A stretch of DNA of 64,000 bases, taken from assembly GCA_028673005.1 (NCBI GenBank), contig CM054116.1, forward strand, positions 69,763,315 through 69,827,314, written 5' to 3'. The position numbers and the translations under genes were made by a program. Positions 33,483 to 45,350 of the stretch are shown here, piece by piece (position 1 is the first letter of the stretch; every line of letters begins with the position of its first letter). Under the pieces are notes generated by a model that was not told where the DNA came from, ran no database searches, and saw only the letters and a program-made list of their open reading frames with translations. Source of the stretch: Tanypteryx hageni (Eukaryota; Arthropoda; Insecta; Odonata; Petaluridae).

Positions 33483-36400
33483 AACTAGACGAGCATATTA
33501 GTTACTAAACAGCATTCGCAACTCATTTTCTACGTAATGGATTCAAACTATAAGGCGAGCTCAATAATTTTTAAATTTCGATTCGAGCTGAAAGAGCAAA
33601 CCGAATTTAGTCAGTCGCGTCAATAGAATACTCTTACGCTTCAAGCGTAAAAATGTACGATTGACATCCGTCGCTATCATTGGTAAACACGTAAGCGCAG
33701 TCGAAAATCGGGAAATTTTAATTTCACAACTAAGGAAGAGAACAAACCATCGCAGGGTCGAAATAGAGGGGAAAGTTTCATGGCACAATTTAGGGAGAAC
33801 GGGAAAGATTTGTCGGCGACAGGGAGGTGGTCGGGGACGTAAAAAAAAGTTGATATAATACTACAACCTCCGCCATCAAAACGCACCCATAACCACAACC
33901 CCTCCACAACAAGAGTGGGACAAGCACCGTTCCCATAGCATCCACCGTATTTATTTCAGGGCATCCACACCCCCTCGTCCCTCCTTTACCGTCGCTCCAC
34001 AGTGCACTGCCCCGCATCTATCACGTGCACCCTCCTACCCCACCCAGACAAAAATAAAAAAGGCCCCCGCGAAAAAAAATGGAATAGCATATATCTCGAT
34101 GGAGTGTGTGGCTGGACGAGAAATAAATAAAGGACCCCCTTCTTCCTCTCTCTCACACACATACACAACACGCCCACCCACCCACTCACACACTCCCCAT
34201 CCTCTCACCCTCGTGATGGACCACTCCCACTCTCAATCGCCACCACGCGGGTAACACACGCACACCCTCTCGACACAAAAAACCCTAACTATGCCTCTCG
34301 TCAAACAAACACCCATATACGGGGAGAAGGCATAAGGGAATATACGACCGCGTATCTGGGTGTAGTACGGAAGAGTGGGAAAGAGCGAGGGGAAGAGGAA
34401 GGGGACGAGGAAATATTCGGCGGGGAAATGAGAGAGGGAGGGACGTAAAAAGGGAAGAGAGCGCGAGAGTGAGTGAGAGGGGCGAGAGGGAGGGGGAGGA
34501 GTGGTTGTGAGGAGAGTGGGTAAGAGGGGAAAGAATTTCCACACAACCCTCTCACATTTCCTCCTCCACCACCGTTGCTGCACTCTACGATCGATGCGAA
34601 AGGATGAGAGGGAAAAAGGGAAGGGCAGAGGGGATAGAGAGAGAGGGAGAGATGCGAGTGTGAAAGAGAGAGAGGAAGAAATAGGTGGCGAACGAGGAAG
34701 TGAAAGAGGTGGCCGGAATAGTGGAAAAGGTCTTCAGAGGGAATGGGAGAATGAGGTGCCTGGTGGAGGAAGAGAGGGACAGGAGAATGAAAGAGAGAGA
34801 GAAAGAAGGAAAGAGAGGAAAAGATGGAGAGAGGGAGAAAGAAGGGAGAGGGAGAAAGAAGGTAGCAGGGAGAAAGAAGGGAAGATGGAGAAAGAAGAGG
34901 AGGGAGAAAGATGGGAGAGGGAGAAATAAGGGTGGAGAAGAGGGAGGAAAGAAAAGAGAAAAAAGACTGGAGGGCAGAGGCGAGAATAGAAAGGCGAGAA
35001 TAGAGAGGCGAGAATAGTGAGGCGAGCATAGAGAATAGGAGAGGAGAGAGGAAGAGAGGAAGGGAGAGGGGGGGGGAGAGGAGAGAGAAGAGAGAGAGAA
35101 GAGAGAGGGGAGAGAAAAGGGAGAAAAAGGGGAGAGAGATGGGAGAAAGAGGAGACCGAGGGGAGAGAGGAGAGAATCGAGAGATTAGGCGAGAGAGTGG
35201 AAAAAGAAAGTTTAGAGGAAAGAGAGGGAAGGAGAGGGAGGTAAGAGATAAGGTTAGAGATGTGGAGAGGAGAATACAGAGCAGAGGGAGAGGAAGAGAG
35301 AGAGACGAGGCGGTCTCATCGAGTATTTCGGGGGTTGAAATTGCGTAGGGGAGTATGTAGGGAAGGAAGGGGGAGAGGAGGCAAAGGAAAGGAGGAGGGG
35401 AAGTGATATTGCTTCGCGGGAGCAACACACACACACACAGGCTAACCGGCTCGTACAACCCCCACCTCTCCCCCTCCCTCTACGTCGCCCAGACGGCATT
35501 CCAGCTCTCTTACTCCACTCCCGTCTCCACCCGCCCACTCCCTCTCCTTTCACTTCCTCGGCCGGTCCAGGAGCCATCCCGCGAGCGCCGAAAGTCATTC
35601 GGTTTGTGTGGAAAACACTACTGTTTCGGGATTGCAATTTCCATGGGATGAAAAGGCTACTTTGCTCTATCTAACGCCGAGCGTCGGAATGTTTTTTACC
35701 GCTGATTATATTGTGTTAGGTGTCTATTCGGGACATTCGCCTATTCGAAAGGAGAGAAATTGGGGATAAGATAAAACGGAATATGTTGCCGCGTTCTCTC
35801 CACTCTCGGAGAGAACGGCGATCATACGACGCAGTCGTAGGTAATGCAGAACCAAGACCACAAAGGGGCTGCACCAACATGATTCCGTGCCGATGATGGC
35901 GTTGGTGTCATATGCGAGCGGCTGTGGGCAGGTTAAACGATTAGGATGGCGCTATATGATAGGGGCTGATCAAAAAGTGTACCAGTCAAAATATCCCATC
36001 TTGGACCACCAGTCAAAAGAATTCCCGTTTAACACCACCATGATTTCTAAGGGACGACCCACACGCCAGAAAAGCAGCAATTTCAGTAAAAGAAAATAAT
36101 CGACTGTAGCAATTCTCGATGATACGGAAAGGTTGAATACTTTCGTCGATAGATTTCGACCGAGAAGACGGACGAGAACATCCGAGGCGTCCGTGCCGAT
36201 CCGATCGTCCCCTTGTCAATTGCACTCGATCCTTACAAAATTTAATTGAGCAACTCGCATTTTTTTTTCAATTGTTGCGAAGAGGAACCCAATCCCAGAA
36301 GCCTCTCCGACACTGTAGATAACCCGGCGACTTCAGAAATTAGGCAAACCTCCACGCACACACTCGCGTTAATGCACACACTCAAAAGATGACTCGTTTC

Positions 36401-37156
36401 TCCCCCGGGATATGCACGAGGAGAGAGAGAGAGGACGAGGGGGGAAATGGCGGAGGGGTAAATTGACGAGAAGGAACGCCAAAATCCACAAAATGCAGTT
36501 TGCCATCCGGGTTTCCGGAGCTTTCGCCGTCCGCCCCCATAAACACCCGGGCGCCTACCCATCCCCTCCAGCCACCGGTCCTTCCGAATCTCCTCCTGAG
36601 TCTCTCCCGCTCCGAGCCGAGATCTCAACGTTCGTTTCTCCGAGCAAACAATTAAAAGCCTCTCTCACCCCTTTTCTAACTTCCTCTCGCTCCCTTTTAT
36701 CTCCACCTCCCACTCTCCTCTCCTTCCGCGAGCTGAGAGAGAGGCGGAGGAGGGTCGGAAGAATAGGATTCCGCTGATTGCCTCAACGTTCCCTTTTATT
36801 TACATTAGTTGGAGAAATGGAATCCCTACATTGATGACTCAATCCAAACCTATATTGCCGTCCCGTCAATTCGTTACGCAGTCGTAAGGAGGAAAAGGAA
36901 AGAGTTAGCGGATGGATTCTAAATAACTAAACCTCTCCAAATTAAACTCTATGGAAGATCTTACTCGATATGATTGCCCCAAGGCGAATAAAGAGACTTT
37001 CGGAAGAACTTAATTAAAACATTTTTCCATGAAGATGGTTGGTAATGAAATAGAAAATACGGCATATTATTAATTAAGGCAGCTAACCAATTATATAGGG
37101 AAATAATTTTGGATAACAGAGAACTGGAAGCATGAAAATTGGCAGATGTGTCGACT
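33483..37156. other. Gene-free stretch dominated by simple sequence
   Basis: Contains the ~1-kb purine tract listed separately, plus short C+T blocks around 33880-34220 and 35450-35560. Nothing coding recognised. The 385-codon minus-strand frame at 34301-35458 is the complement of the purine tract. Confidence 0.5.
34380..35405 (+). repeat. ~1-kb polypurine tract
   Basis: The plus strand is almost entirely G and A (GAGAGGGAGAAAG, GGAGAAAGAAGG motifs), interrupted at about 34540-34600 by mixed sequence. Long mirror-like GA tracts can form triplex (H-DNA) structures. It creates open frames on both strands, of which the minus Ser/Leu/Pro frame is the longest, but none has protein-like composition. 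Confidence 0.93.
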
Positions 37157-37345
37157 TTGGACTTCTTACTATGCGGCTATCTTGAGTATAATTCCTAAAA
37201 TAAAATAATCCCCAGTTTGGATGAATTAAAGAACAATATCTCTCAGCTCACTGCTCACATCTCAACCACCAAATCACAGTTTTGCCAACGTCGTACACAG
37301 CTACATATCCAAAATGGCGGAAATCAGTTAGATATCATTTGCGAA
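37157..37345 (+). pseudogene. DDE transposase C-terminal relic (mariner/IS630-like)
   Basis: One frame reads LDFLLCGYLEYNS, a stop, then NKIIPSLDELKNNISQLTAH and, later, FCQRRTQLHIQNGGNQLDII. This parallels the C-terminus of a common arthropod transposase (TPLDFFLWGYLK..., LDELKNNI..., R..C...NGGH...DII), where the D of TPLD is near the third catalytic position. Upstream, ADVST aligns with CDLTP. The N-terminal two thirds is not recognisable and no termini were found. It is a dead fragment. Confidence 0.65.
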
Positions 37346-38541
37346 AATCGATCAAAATCAACATTGCACAAATTGAGGATTCTTGCTTAAAACAATCACT
37401 CCGAATAATGAATGTAAACTTTTGAAATTTTCCTATCAATCAAAAATCAACTTTATCAGGATACATCGGAAAACGCTTTAACTTTATTGCTATTTATACC
37501 ATCTTAGTTATACCGTCGGTTGAATGCCATTAGTCGATTCAGAGGAGCAAAGTGAAGAGCATATAGTCAATATGAAAAATCTGGAAAACGGCAGTAATAA
37601 TCGCATTATGACCCTGGGTTGAAAAACCTCGGCATTAATGGCCGATGAACTTATTACGCTTGAAATAATGAAACCTGATCGCGTCACGGAGGAGAGTTGC
37701 TTTTTTTGTTTCGCAGGGTACAATTAAGGAGGAATAAAACTTACTACCCACTTTTACCTTTAATAGCCACCGAGGCAACTACGAAAGACAAGCTTTCGCG
37801 TTGAATAGCTCGACGCAGCGGGCCAATGAGAGAGGGGCAAACGCGTCTGGGGAAAAACAAATTAGATATTTCTGCGAAGAATCAGGTTCCCTCTTCTTTA
37901 AGATTGCCGTCGATTTGATCGTCCGCGCATCCATGACGTGCTAATTGCCTTAGGGAAGTCCGCAAAAAAATAAACAAAACAAAATAATACTTCCGTCGCG
38001 CAAAACCCGAGTGTTTTTCGTTTGATTAAATTACATGAAATTGCGCGGCGTCTAATTGAGTTAGATCGTCCTTAAAACGTATTTCGACGGGGTTCTTTCT
38101 CTTTTTTTTTAAAGACGGAAGAAAAGACCGGTATCCAAGTCTCATTCACGGTCGAGTGAGTAACTTGACCGTCTGTTCAACTGGGATTATTTTTTCTCTC
38201 GACGACGGCAATAAACTTCAATTCGATCAAGTAATGACTTCCTTAGTGTGACGCGGCGGAAAAAGTTTCTAAAACGTTTTGCGCCGCGATTTCCGGGAAC
38301 GTACCCGGCTGACTCGGCGATTAACGCAACCAACGGCGAAACATTAAAATTGTTTTTTTCCACGGGCAAAATATCGAGGTGACGGGTCAACACGCAAATC
38401 TTTTTTTGTGATACTTAATAATAATTCTATCTTTTGACCTCCAACACATCTAAAAAATTCTAAAAATGTTATACATCAGCGCGCGACAACTTTTCTTAAT
38501 TTCGTGTAATATCATTGACCTTAGGAACATATGAATATCAT

Positions 38542-38600
<59 letters not shown>

Positions 38601-38930
38601 TCATCAATGGCACTTTTTAACGCGTTTTTAACAAACTTACCGATTAGGTGGAGGGTTGAAATTTCGCAGGAATGTTTGACTCAGATATAAAAATTAAATG
38701 ACGAAAATAATACGAAAAAAGACCCGGGTTCGACTCCAGGAGGACGATTTCCATTTCCCGTAAGATAAAAAGTAAAAAGCGACTTTTATTCTTTTGGAAA
38801 TTAAAATTAGAAAGAATTGACGTACGATCTTCGAATTTGAACTGTGTTTAAGGAAACTTAATGATGTTTCTTATTCTATTCATCTTTTTCCGCCGACAGT
38901 TCAAAATCTCTCATATTAAACATTTATATC
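37346..38930. other. Gene-free stretch
   Basis: Mixed sequence with a (TA)n run at 38545-38598 and an isolated polymerase III B-box-like GGGTTCGACTCC at 38726-38737, possibly a SINE or tRNA-like relic. No exon recognised. Confidence 0.5.
38545..38598. repeat. (AT)27 microsatellite
   Basis: A pure AT run of about 54 bp. Confidence 0.95.
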
Positions 38931-39197
38931 CAGGGGCGCACCGAGAGGGGGGTCTGACGGGCTTCAGCCCTCCTCAAAAGATCTCTTACTAGCCTTGTAA
39001 ATGTGTACTTTCACAGGAAATATACTCTTTTGACTTTTTATATTTTTATATTTATCTCAGATTATAATTTATAATCAATATACAGATACTTCTTGAATCA
39101 TGCATATTTATATCGTACGAAATTTCTAAAACTAGCAATCTACCCATGTATTTTTAGGGCTGAGTCCCCACAAGAGAAAATCCTTGGTGCGCGTCTG
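38931..39197. mobile_element. hAT MITE with exact target duplication TTTATATC
   Basis: Begins CAGGGGCGCACCGAG and ends with the complement of CAGACGCGCACCAAG. The octamer TTTATATC is identical on both sides (38923-38930 and 39198-39205). The 267-bp interior is AT-rich in the middle, with CAGCCCTCC and GGGCTGAGTCC near the two ends forming further inverted similarity. Confidence 0.93.
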
Positions 39198-40192
39198 TTT
39201 ATATCACACTTTTTTTTGGAAAACATTGGCATTTAAACGGGATGTAGCCTTGCCGACCACGTCATTGTTAAACTTCGAGAATCAATTGTTGTCTCAACCC
39301 GCATACGTGTAATATATACGAGTGCATACATTGATTTAGATTATCGTAGGATTTCTCGCGAAATTATGTAATCCTAATGGGACTGGGATTTAGTTTGGAT
39401 TCTTTCGCTTATCTAAACGACTATATAGATGTAGAGTAAGAGAGTGGGATGTGGGGAGGGAGATAGGAAGGAAGGGATATAGAATGGAAGGTAGATAGAG
39501 ACTATGGGAGGTATATAATTAAAAAGGACGGAAGAATGAGATAAAAATGGAGACGGAAAAAAGAGGGAGAGCTATGGATTGAGACTGGAGGGAATAAGGG
39601 GGAGGTGGGAGAAAATAGAGATAGAGAGAGGGATGATTGATTGATTGATGTGCTTTATTTGCGGCGAGATTGAGACTAAAAAGTCCCATCTTCCACCTAA
39701 CTCCTAAGGGATGGAGAGGGAAGGAAAGAGAGGAAGGGAGGGAGAGAGGGACAGCGAGAGGGAGGGAGGAGAAATTATCATTTATTTATTATAATTACTT
39801 CATTTTTGACAAGGGGCTCATCATTGGGGAAAACTAGATTGAGAAAGAAATTCTCCCGAATCTCTATTTTGGCAAATTTTACACAGGCTCTTACTCAATT
39901 ATTACAGCTGTTATTATTCATTTCTATGTTCCCCGTAAATAACATATTCCTTACCGTCATATTGATGGGCTTTTGACAGGTCCGTGATTATTCGTGGTTA
40001 AACATGGTTCTCCATACACTCCTATTTTCCGCCGTCCTCTATCCCCCTTTTTCCATCTACTCCATAGATAGCATTTTATGAACTTTATATGTACATATAT
40101 AGTTGCCAAAACGTCGGATGAGAACTCCGTAATAACCCGGCTGGAAACCCGAGAAAAGTCCACCATGATGATTCGCCGGGAAAGCCTCAGAT

Positions 40193-40249
<57 letters not shown>

Positions 40250-43075
40250 CAGTCTTGTTTTCGGTCCAGACGAGCGTATAAGTATTTTTTAAATATACAG
40301 CAGTACGTCCCTACTCTCCGGCCAAAAGCTATCCCAAAAATAAGAAAAAACCCCAAGTAAGAACACCGCTCCTTCGACATGAAAAGAAGAAACAAAAGGC
40401 ATCGTTCAGAGATAAGGACCGCATCGCAGCAAAGAGTAACAATCGAAGAATCGCATCAGCTATCCGGTATATCGATATCCGGATGAGAAAGAGAGAGAGA
40501 TAAAGACCTTTTTTTACTGAGGAGTCAGGCGTTCTTCGGCCGAGTGAAAAAGAAATCGTGCAAGAAAAAAGTGTAAAAATAATTCGAAGCGATTCTCTTT
40601 ACTAGAGGTGGTTCGCGAATTCTTTCCCTCAGCATATTCTTCCCGGAGCGGGCGAAAAACGAGTGAAAGGGTGGGAAGGAGACGAGATCGAAAGAGTCCC
40701 AAAGTAGCGGGAGATGGAAAGGAACTTCCCCTCTACGAAAACGGAAGCACTCGAAATTTTCTCCTTCTCCCCCCGCCGCCCCCCCCCCCACCCTCTCCCT
40801 CGTCCCGCGCACGTCCATAAACCAACCCCCAATATTTTTTCCTATCCTATCCCGTACCGACCGCGCCAAACTCCCGCGCCCTCCTCCCCCGCCTTGGTGA
40901 GATTTCCACGGATCCGAGGGAAATTTTTTTACTCCGTTACGACTGCTTCGCATTAAAACCATCCCTCCCTCCCTCTCTCTCCCCCTCTCCACTTACGATC
41001 CCCGTGATGGAAGCATTCCGCCTCCACGAAACAGCTCGGCCGATCCTCCACATTCACCACCACCCGTGAAGAGAGAAAAAAATAATAAGTCCGCGACAAG
41101 TACGGCAATCCAGAGATGGGAGTGGGATAGAGAGCGAAAGAGAGTAAAAAAATAGGCTTTATATATCGACGCAGGAGGAAGAGTGAACGGAGGGGCGAAT
41201 GAAACAAAACAATGGCAATAAGTGCCCCGTTGCTCCGGTATGTAGCGTCGGTACTCGATGAAGCGAGAGGAGACGGAACGAGTGAATGAGACAGAGAGAG
41301 AGAGAGAGAGAGAGAAGTCCTCCTCTCCTCCAACTCTTCCTCGTCAGCCGGTTTTATTTTTAAGGACGCGGCTTATCGGGAAAGGTACCGAGCTTTTTTT
41401 TTTAACCGAGAACTTTCCCGATCATCAACTCCTCCTCCTCCTCCTCAGCACTCTACCTCGCCTCACTCGGTGAAGAGAGCGGACGGAACCATCTTTCTCT
41501 ATCTCTCTATCACCGACCCACCTCAAAAAACTCTCCCTCTTCCACGTCTCTCTCTATATACGATCCTCCCCTTACTCCCCTAGGCCCTTTATCTCCCAAA
41601 AAAAGAGTCCCAATGAGCGAACAACGAGGAAAACAATGGAAAACGGAGAGCTCGAGGAACGTACGTCGCTACTACCCCAGTCCCTCTCTCTCTCTCTCTC
41701 TCTTACTCGCCGAATATCATACTGGCCGGGAGGAAATCGAAAAGGAGCGTTGGCGAAGGAAACTTTGCGATCGGTACCTGATATTCATTTTTCTCCCCCT
41801 TCTCCGCGAAAAAAAGAAAGAGATACGCGAAGATTTCGCGATGGGCACTCGAAAAATGGAAGGGATATATCCCGATTGCGATGGATGGGCGATTCTTTTA
41901 TTTTCTTCGTTCCCTGTAATTTCCACTTATACCCGGGTAAAGAGAGGGAAGAGATGGGGGCCCTTTTCTCTCTTTTCTACCAAGAACTTATTTCTTCGAA
42001 TATTTCTCCGTTTTGTTTCGTTTTTTTTTTTAATTTTGAAGGGATCGACAATTTTGGATATTTTTTTAAACGCTGCACGGGTGGGGAATGGTGATCAGCG
42101 TGTCGCACGAAGAAGAACGACGGGTAAGATAGAGCGCTTTGCACGGCGAAGAAGAATAATGGGCATCTATTCTCCTCTTCCTAAGACGTTTGTTTATTCG
42201 AAGAGACGCGCCGCAGTGTTTAAGCCATCACGCAACACGAAAACCACGAGGCTAGTAAGATACAACTACATGCAATGCGCAAAAAAGAACATGAAAACAA
42301 TTAAAAACATAAATATTAGAGGCAATGATCATGTGATGAATTATTGATGAATGAGTAAATGCGCTTTTGCATTTAGACAAGCACTCCGCCTCACTTCATT
42401 GTGAATGGCTTCGAAGGTACAGATCAGTTTTTGTAAGAATTTATGGTTAAAAATACGTTGTATATGCACCTATTCAAAATATATTACAAACATAGAAGTA
42501 TGTTTTTCCTAAGCTGTCGCTTTTGCCGTATAATTTATTTCTTACGCAAGCATCTATCCTTGAAAAGATTCCTTTCAAAGTCTATACGATTAAATGTTAC
42601 AATTAAACTTTCAACGCATAAATATTGAGCGGGTGTCGGAAATACAAAAGTTAATAACTGTCTTGCTAAATGAAAGGAAAAGGCTTTTCGTGAAACTTCA
42701 TTTTTTTGTTTACAAACGCTATATTCAAATCATCTTCCCTTTCATTATGCACAGGGCGTATAAAATCGTTCAAAGATAATTTAACACGAACAAACTGAGG
42801 AACCAGTAAAGAAAATGAGTTGTTCAAGCTAAAATATCAGCAAAGCTCGGCCATAATAAACGCTAGATGAAATTAAAATAAAGCTCGCTCGAGGCGAACG
42901 GAACAACCCGCTACACGATAAGCAACATTTTTACGACACCGTCGCTCCCGCGAAAGCTATTTCTGTAAACAAGACTGAAAGGTTCGCAAGAAGGCTCATT
43001 TCTCGAGACGAATGTCCACCCCGATAGTAGAATAGTCGGGGAAAGTTAAAAACCTCCCTTCTTCCCCCTCCTGGG
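39198..43075. other. Gene-free stretch
   Basis: G+A-rich at 39425-39780, with a (GATT)n patch near 39638 and a (TA)n run at 40195-40247. The 244-codon plus frame at 41613-42347 has SLSLSLLL-type low complexity, an overlapping 152-codon frame and no recognised domain, so I do not call it. No transposon end was recognised before 43076. Confidence 0.45.
40195..40247. repeat. (TA)26 microsatellite
   Basis: A pure TA run of about 52 bp. Confidence 0.95.
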
Positions 43076-43267
43076 CAGTGTTGCCAATTTGGAGTATTTT
43101 CCGCTAGATCTAGCTTATTTCGTCGACCATCTGGGGTACAAAAATGTCAAATAGCGGAGAGCGGATTTTCTGGACTATTTAATTAATTTAAAGAGGAATG
43201 AATCTTCTAAAGCAGGGTTTCTCAAACTGGGGTACATTGATACAAAAAATTACGTAATGGCGGATGG

Positions 43268-43518
43268 CAGGGGCGGATCCAGAAACTTCCCAAGGGGAGG
43301 GCGATCGCCCCAATGGCCCCTCCCCCCTCTTGATTCCGCCTCTGCCGAAGATACCTCCATCAGATCCTTTCTTTTCCTTGTCATACAGACTTAATCTTTG
43401 GTGTAGAAACAAGGAATGTTGCGTGGAATGAATTTAAGAATGTACCCAGTGGAGGTTAATGGGTTCGTCCAAGGGGAGGGCGATCGCCCCCATCGCCCCT
43501 CCCTTGGATCCGCCACTG
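43268..43518. mobile_element. hAT MITE nested in hAT, TSD GCGGATGG
   Basis: Begins CAGGGGCGGATCCA and ends with the complement of CAGTGGCGGATCCA (13 of 14). The octamer GCGGATGG is identical at 43260-43267 and 43519-43526. Within it a ~35-bp module around the palindrome GGGCGATCGCCC occurs twice, near 43290-43324 and 43469-43503. An internal TIR-like TTGATTCCGCCTCTG near 43330-43344 suggests a smaller copy within a larger one. A decayed relative lies at 17316-17625. Confidence 0.93.
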
Positions 43519-43697
43519 GCGGATGGTTTAATTTTTCGTTCTTTATGAATTACTGAAGCACATTTCTTTTACTATTCCCCTTTCGTCCTACTGTCCCTCA
43601 CTCTCTCGTCCCATTTCTCAACGGAATGGTGACCGGAAGACACCCCGCACCAAATGGAAAAAAAAGTTCCGCCAGGGTCTTTGTCTTCTCTCTACGC

Positions 43698-43962
43698 CAG
43701 TGGTTCTCAAACTTTCATTTGTCGCGGCCCCCTTGATTATCATGAGGCGCCCTTTGAATTGAAAATAGTAAAAATAAGAAACTTGATTGCAAATTTCTTC
43801 ATTTTTTATGACAATTAATAATTTTTATAACATCGTTTTTCCAAAAATATTATGATAAAATTTTATTACTCATGAAAACTTTATTTTTCGACACTTCACC
43901 TTGCATCCAAAATATTTTTTCGGCCCCCTGCGGGGCCCCAGCCCACAGTATGAGAAACACTG
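43698..43962. mobile_element. hAT MITE, family B copy 3, nested
   Basis: Begins CAGTGGTTCTCAAACTTTC and ends TATGAGAAACACTG. Flanking octamers CTCTACGC and CTCTACGT match at 7 of 8. The interior (AGTAAAAATAAGAAACTTGA, then TTTATGACAATTAATAATTT) matches the copies at 29329 and, inverted, 33246. It lies between the left terminus and the transposase of the 4.7-kb hAT. Confidence 0.92.
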
Positions 43963-44313
43963 CTCTACGTGATGGGTAAAGCAAAATGACCCTGGAACCC
44001 TAATAGTCTCCAGATGGACGGGACTGCTAGCTTTTGTAGGAAATGTGTATTTAAGAAATTTTAAACACCTTGTGGAAAAAGGAGAACGTTCTTTCGGCAT
44101 CAGTTTCACTAGAATTATCGTAGAAACAACATCCTTAGTGAGAGTACGTCAGTGTTTTGTGAAGCGTGACTGGAATCAGTTCTATCTTTGAAGATATCAA
44201 ACCGTTTAAGGTGCTGTTTTTGAGCGCGACGTCAGTTATTTTATAACAGGTTAGTACTTCATTTGTAATTGTTAAATAATATTTTGTTATCATCGCTATG
44301 GATATGATATATA

Positions 44314-44754
44314 CAGGGTGATTCAGGAGGAATGTGCAAAAACTTGGAGGATAGATTAATCAAGTGATTTTGAGTAAAAAAGTTACTATAAACATGGGAC
44401 GGATTCGGAAAGGCTGAGGAGTTATGACTGTTTTTAAATAAGGCAATTTCAAGGCAGATTGGAGGCTTTAGGTAATAGACTGTTGGCATTGCTGTTTGTT
44501 TTACGTTGTTGTGACATTTTTAGCATGTCGCTGCTTGAGATTTTAATTAATAGACTCTTGGCAGACAAAAATGCAGTGTTTGCCAACAGTCTAATACCTG
44601 AAGCCTCCAATCTACAACGAAACGGCCTTATTTAAAAACAGCCATATCTCCTTAACCTTTCCGAATCGGTCCCATGTTTATAAAAACATTTTTACTCAAA
44701 ATCATTTGATTAAACTATCCTCCAGGTTTCGTAGATTCTTCCTGAATCACCCTA
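44314..44754. mobile_element. Long-arm foldback MITE, nested
   Basis: The left arm starts (A)CAGGGTGATTCAGGAGGAAT and runs to about 44495. The right arm, about 44575-44754, is its reverse complement with scattered mismatches (e.g. ATTCGGAAAGG, CTGTTTTTAAATAAGGC, GATTGGAGGCTT, AGACTGTTGGCA in both). Each arm is ~180 bp around an ~80-bp spacer, so nearly the whole unit can form a cruciform. It has no ORF. The superfamily is uncertain, and neither flank gives a clear duplication beyond possible short A/T sequence. Confidence 0.9.
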
Positions 44755-45183
44755 TTTATTGATTTCTCTGTTTTCATTTAAGAAAACAGGTCTAACTCTA
44801 TTGAAACTAAAAACATACCGAATTTAGGACCGGCATAGCATTTACATATATCCATGAGGTTAGTTTCAATTATGTTAATCTTCTTAATCGTTTCATTTTT
44901 TGGTTTCTTCTTCTCTCTTCTGTTTTAAGAATTTTCACTTTAAAGAGATTCTTCCATGTCTTTAAAAGTTAGTCAGTCATATTACACACTTAAAGTATGT
45001 AAGCTTTATAAACGTTGGTTGCCATTCATCTCCAATATTATTGTGTATATAACTATCGATACTTTGATATGACTACCAATAACTTGTTTAAATCGGTAAA
45101 AAGGTAATGCACCTAATTTTAAACGTACATCAAATTCTTCATAGGCATTACTTTCTTGGAGAATTAATTTTTAATCATTCATA

Positions 45184-45350
45184 AATTTTGAAAATTTTCA
45201 TCCTTTACGGGAAGTTTTTGAAATGGACAAACCTCAATATACACAAAAATTTCGAAAGGAATTGTAGAAGAATAAAGACTTTAAAACGTGGCTAATGGAG
45301 GTTCCATTTGATATGATAATTTTGAAAATTTTCATCCTTTACGGGATGTT
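45184..45350 (+). repeat. 30-bp direct repeat in the hAT N-terminal region
   Basis: ATTTTGAAAATTTTCATCCT... is present at 45184-45212 and again from about 45319, continuing identically through TTTACGGGA. The second copy separates LMEVPFD from the BED finger KCRFCKC, which are nearly adjacent in family members, so it looks like a local duplication that disrupted the gene. Confidence 0.85.

Noticed and set aside
34301..35458. 385-codon minus-strand open frame
   Set aside because: It is the complement of a purine tract; Ser/Leu/Pro/Phe low-complexity translation with no domain.
41613..42347. 244-codon plus-strand frame
   Set aside because: It has SLSLSLLL-type low complexity, an overlapping 152-codon frame in another phase and no recognisable domain; chance or compositional is more likely, though I cannot exclude a lineage-specific gene.
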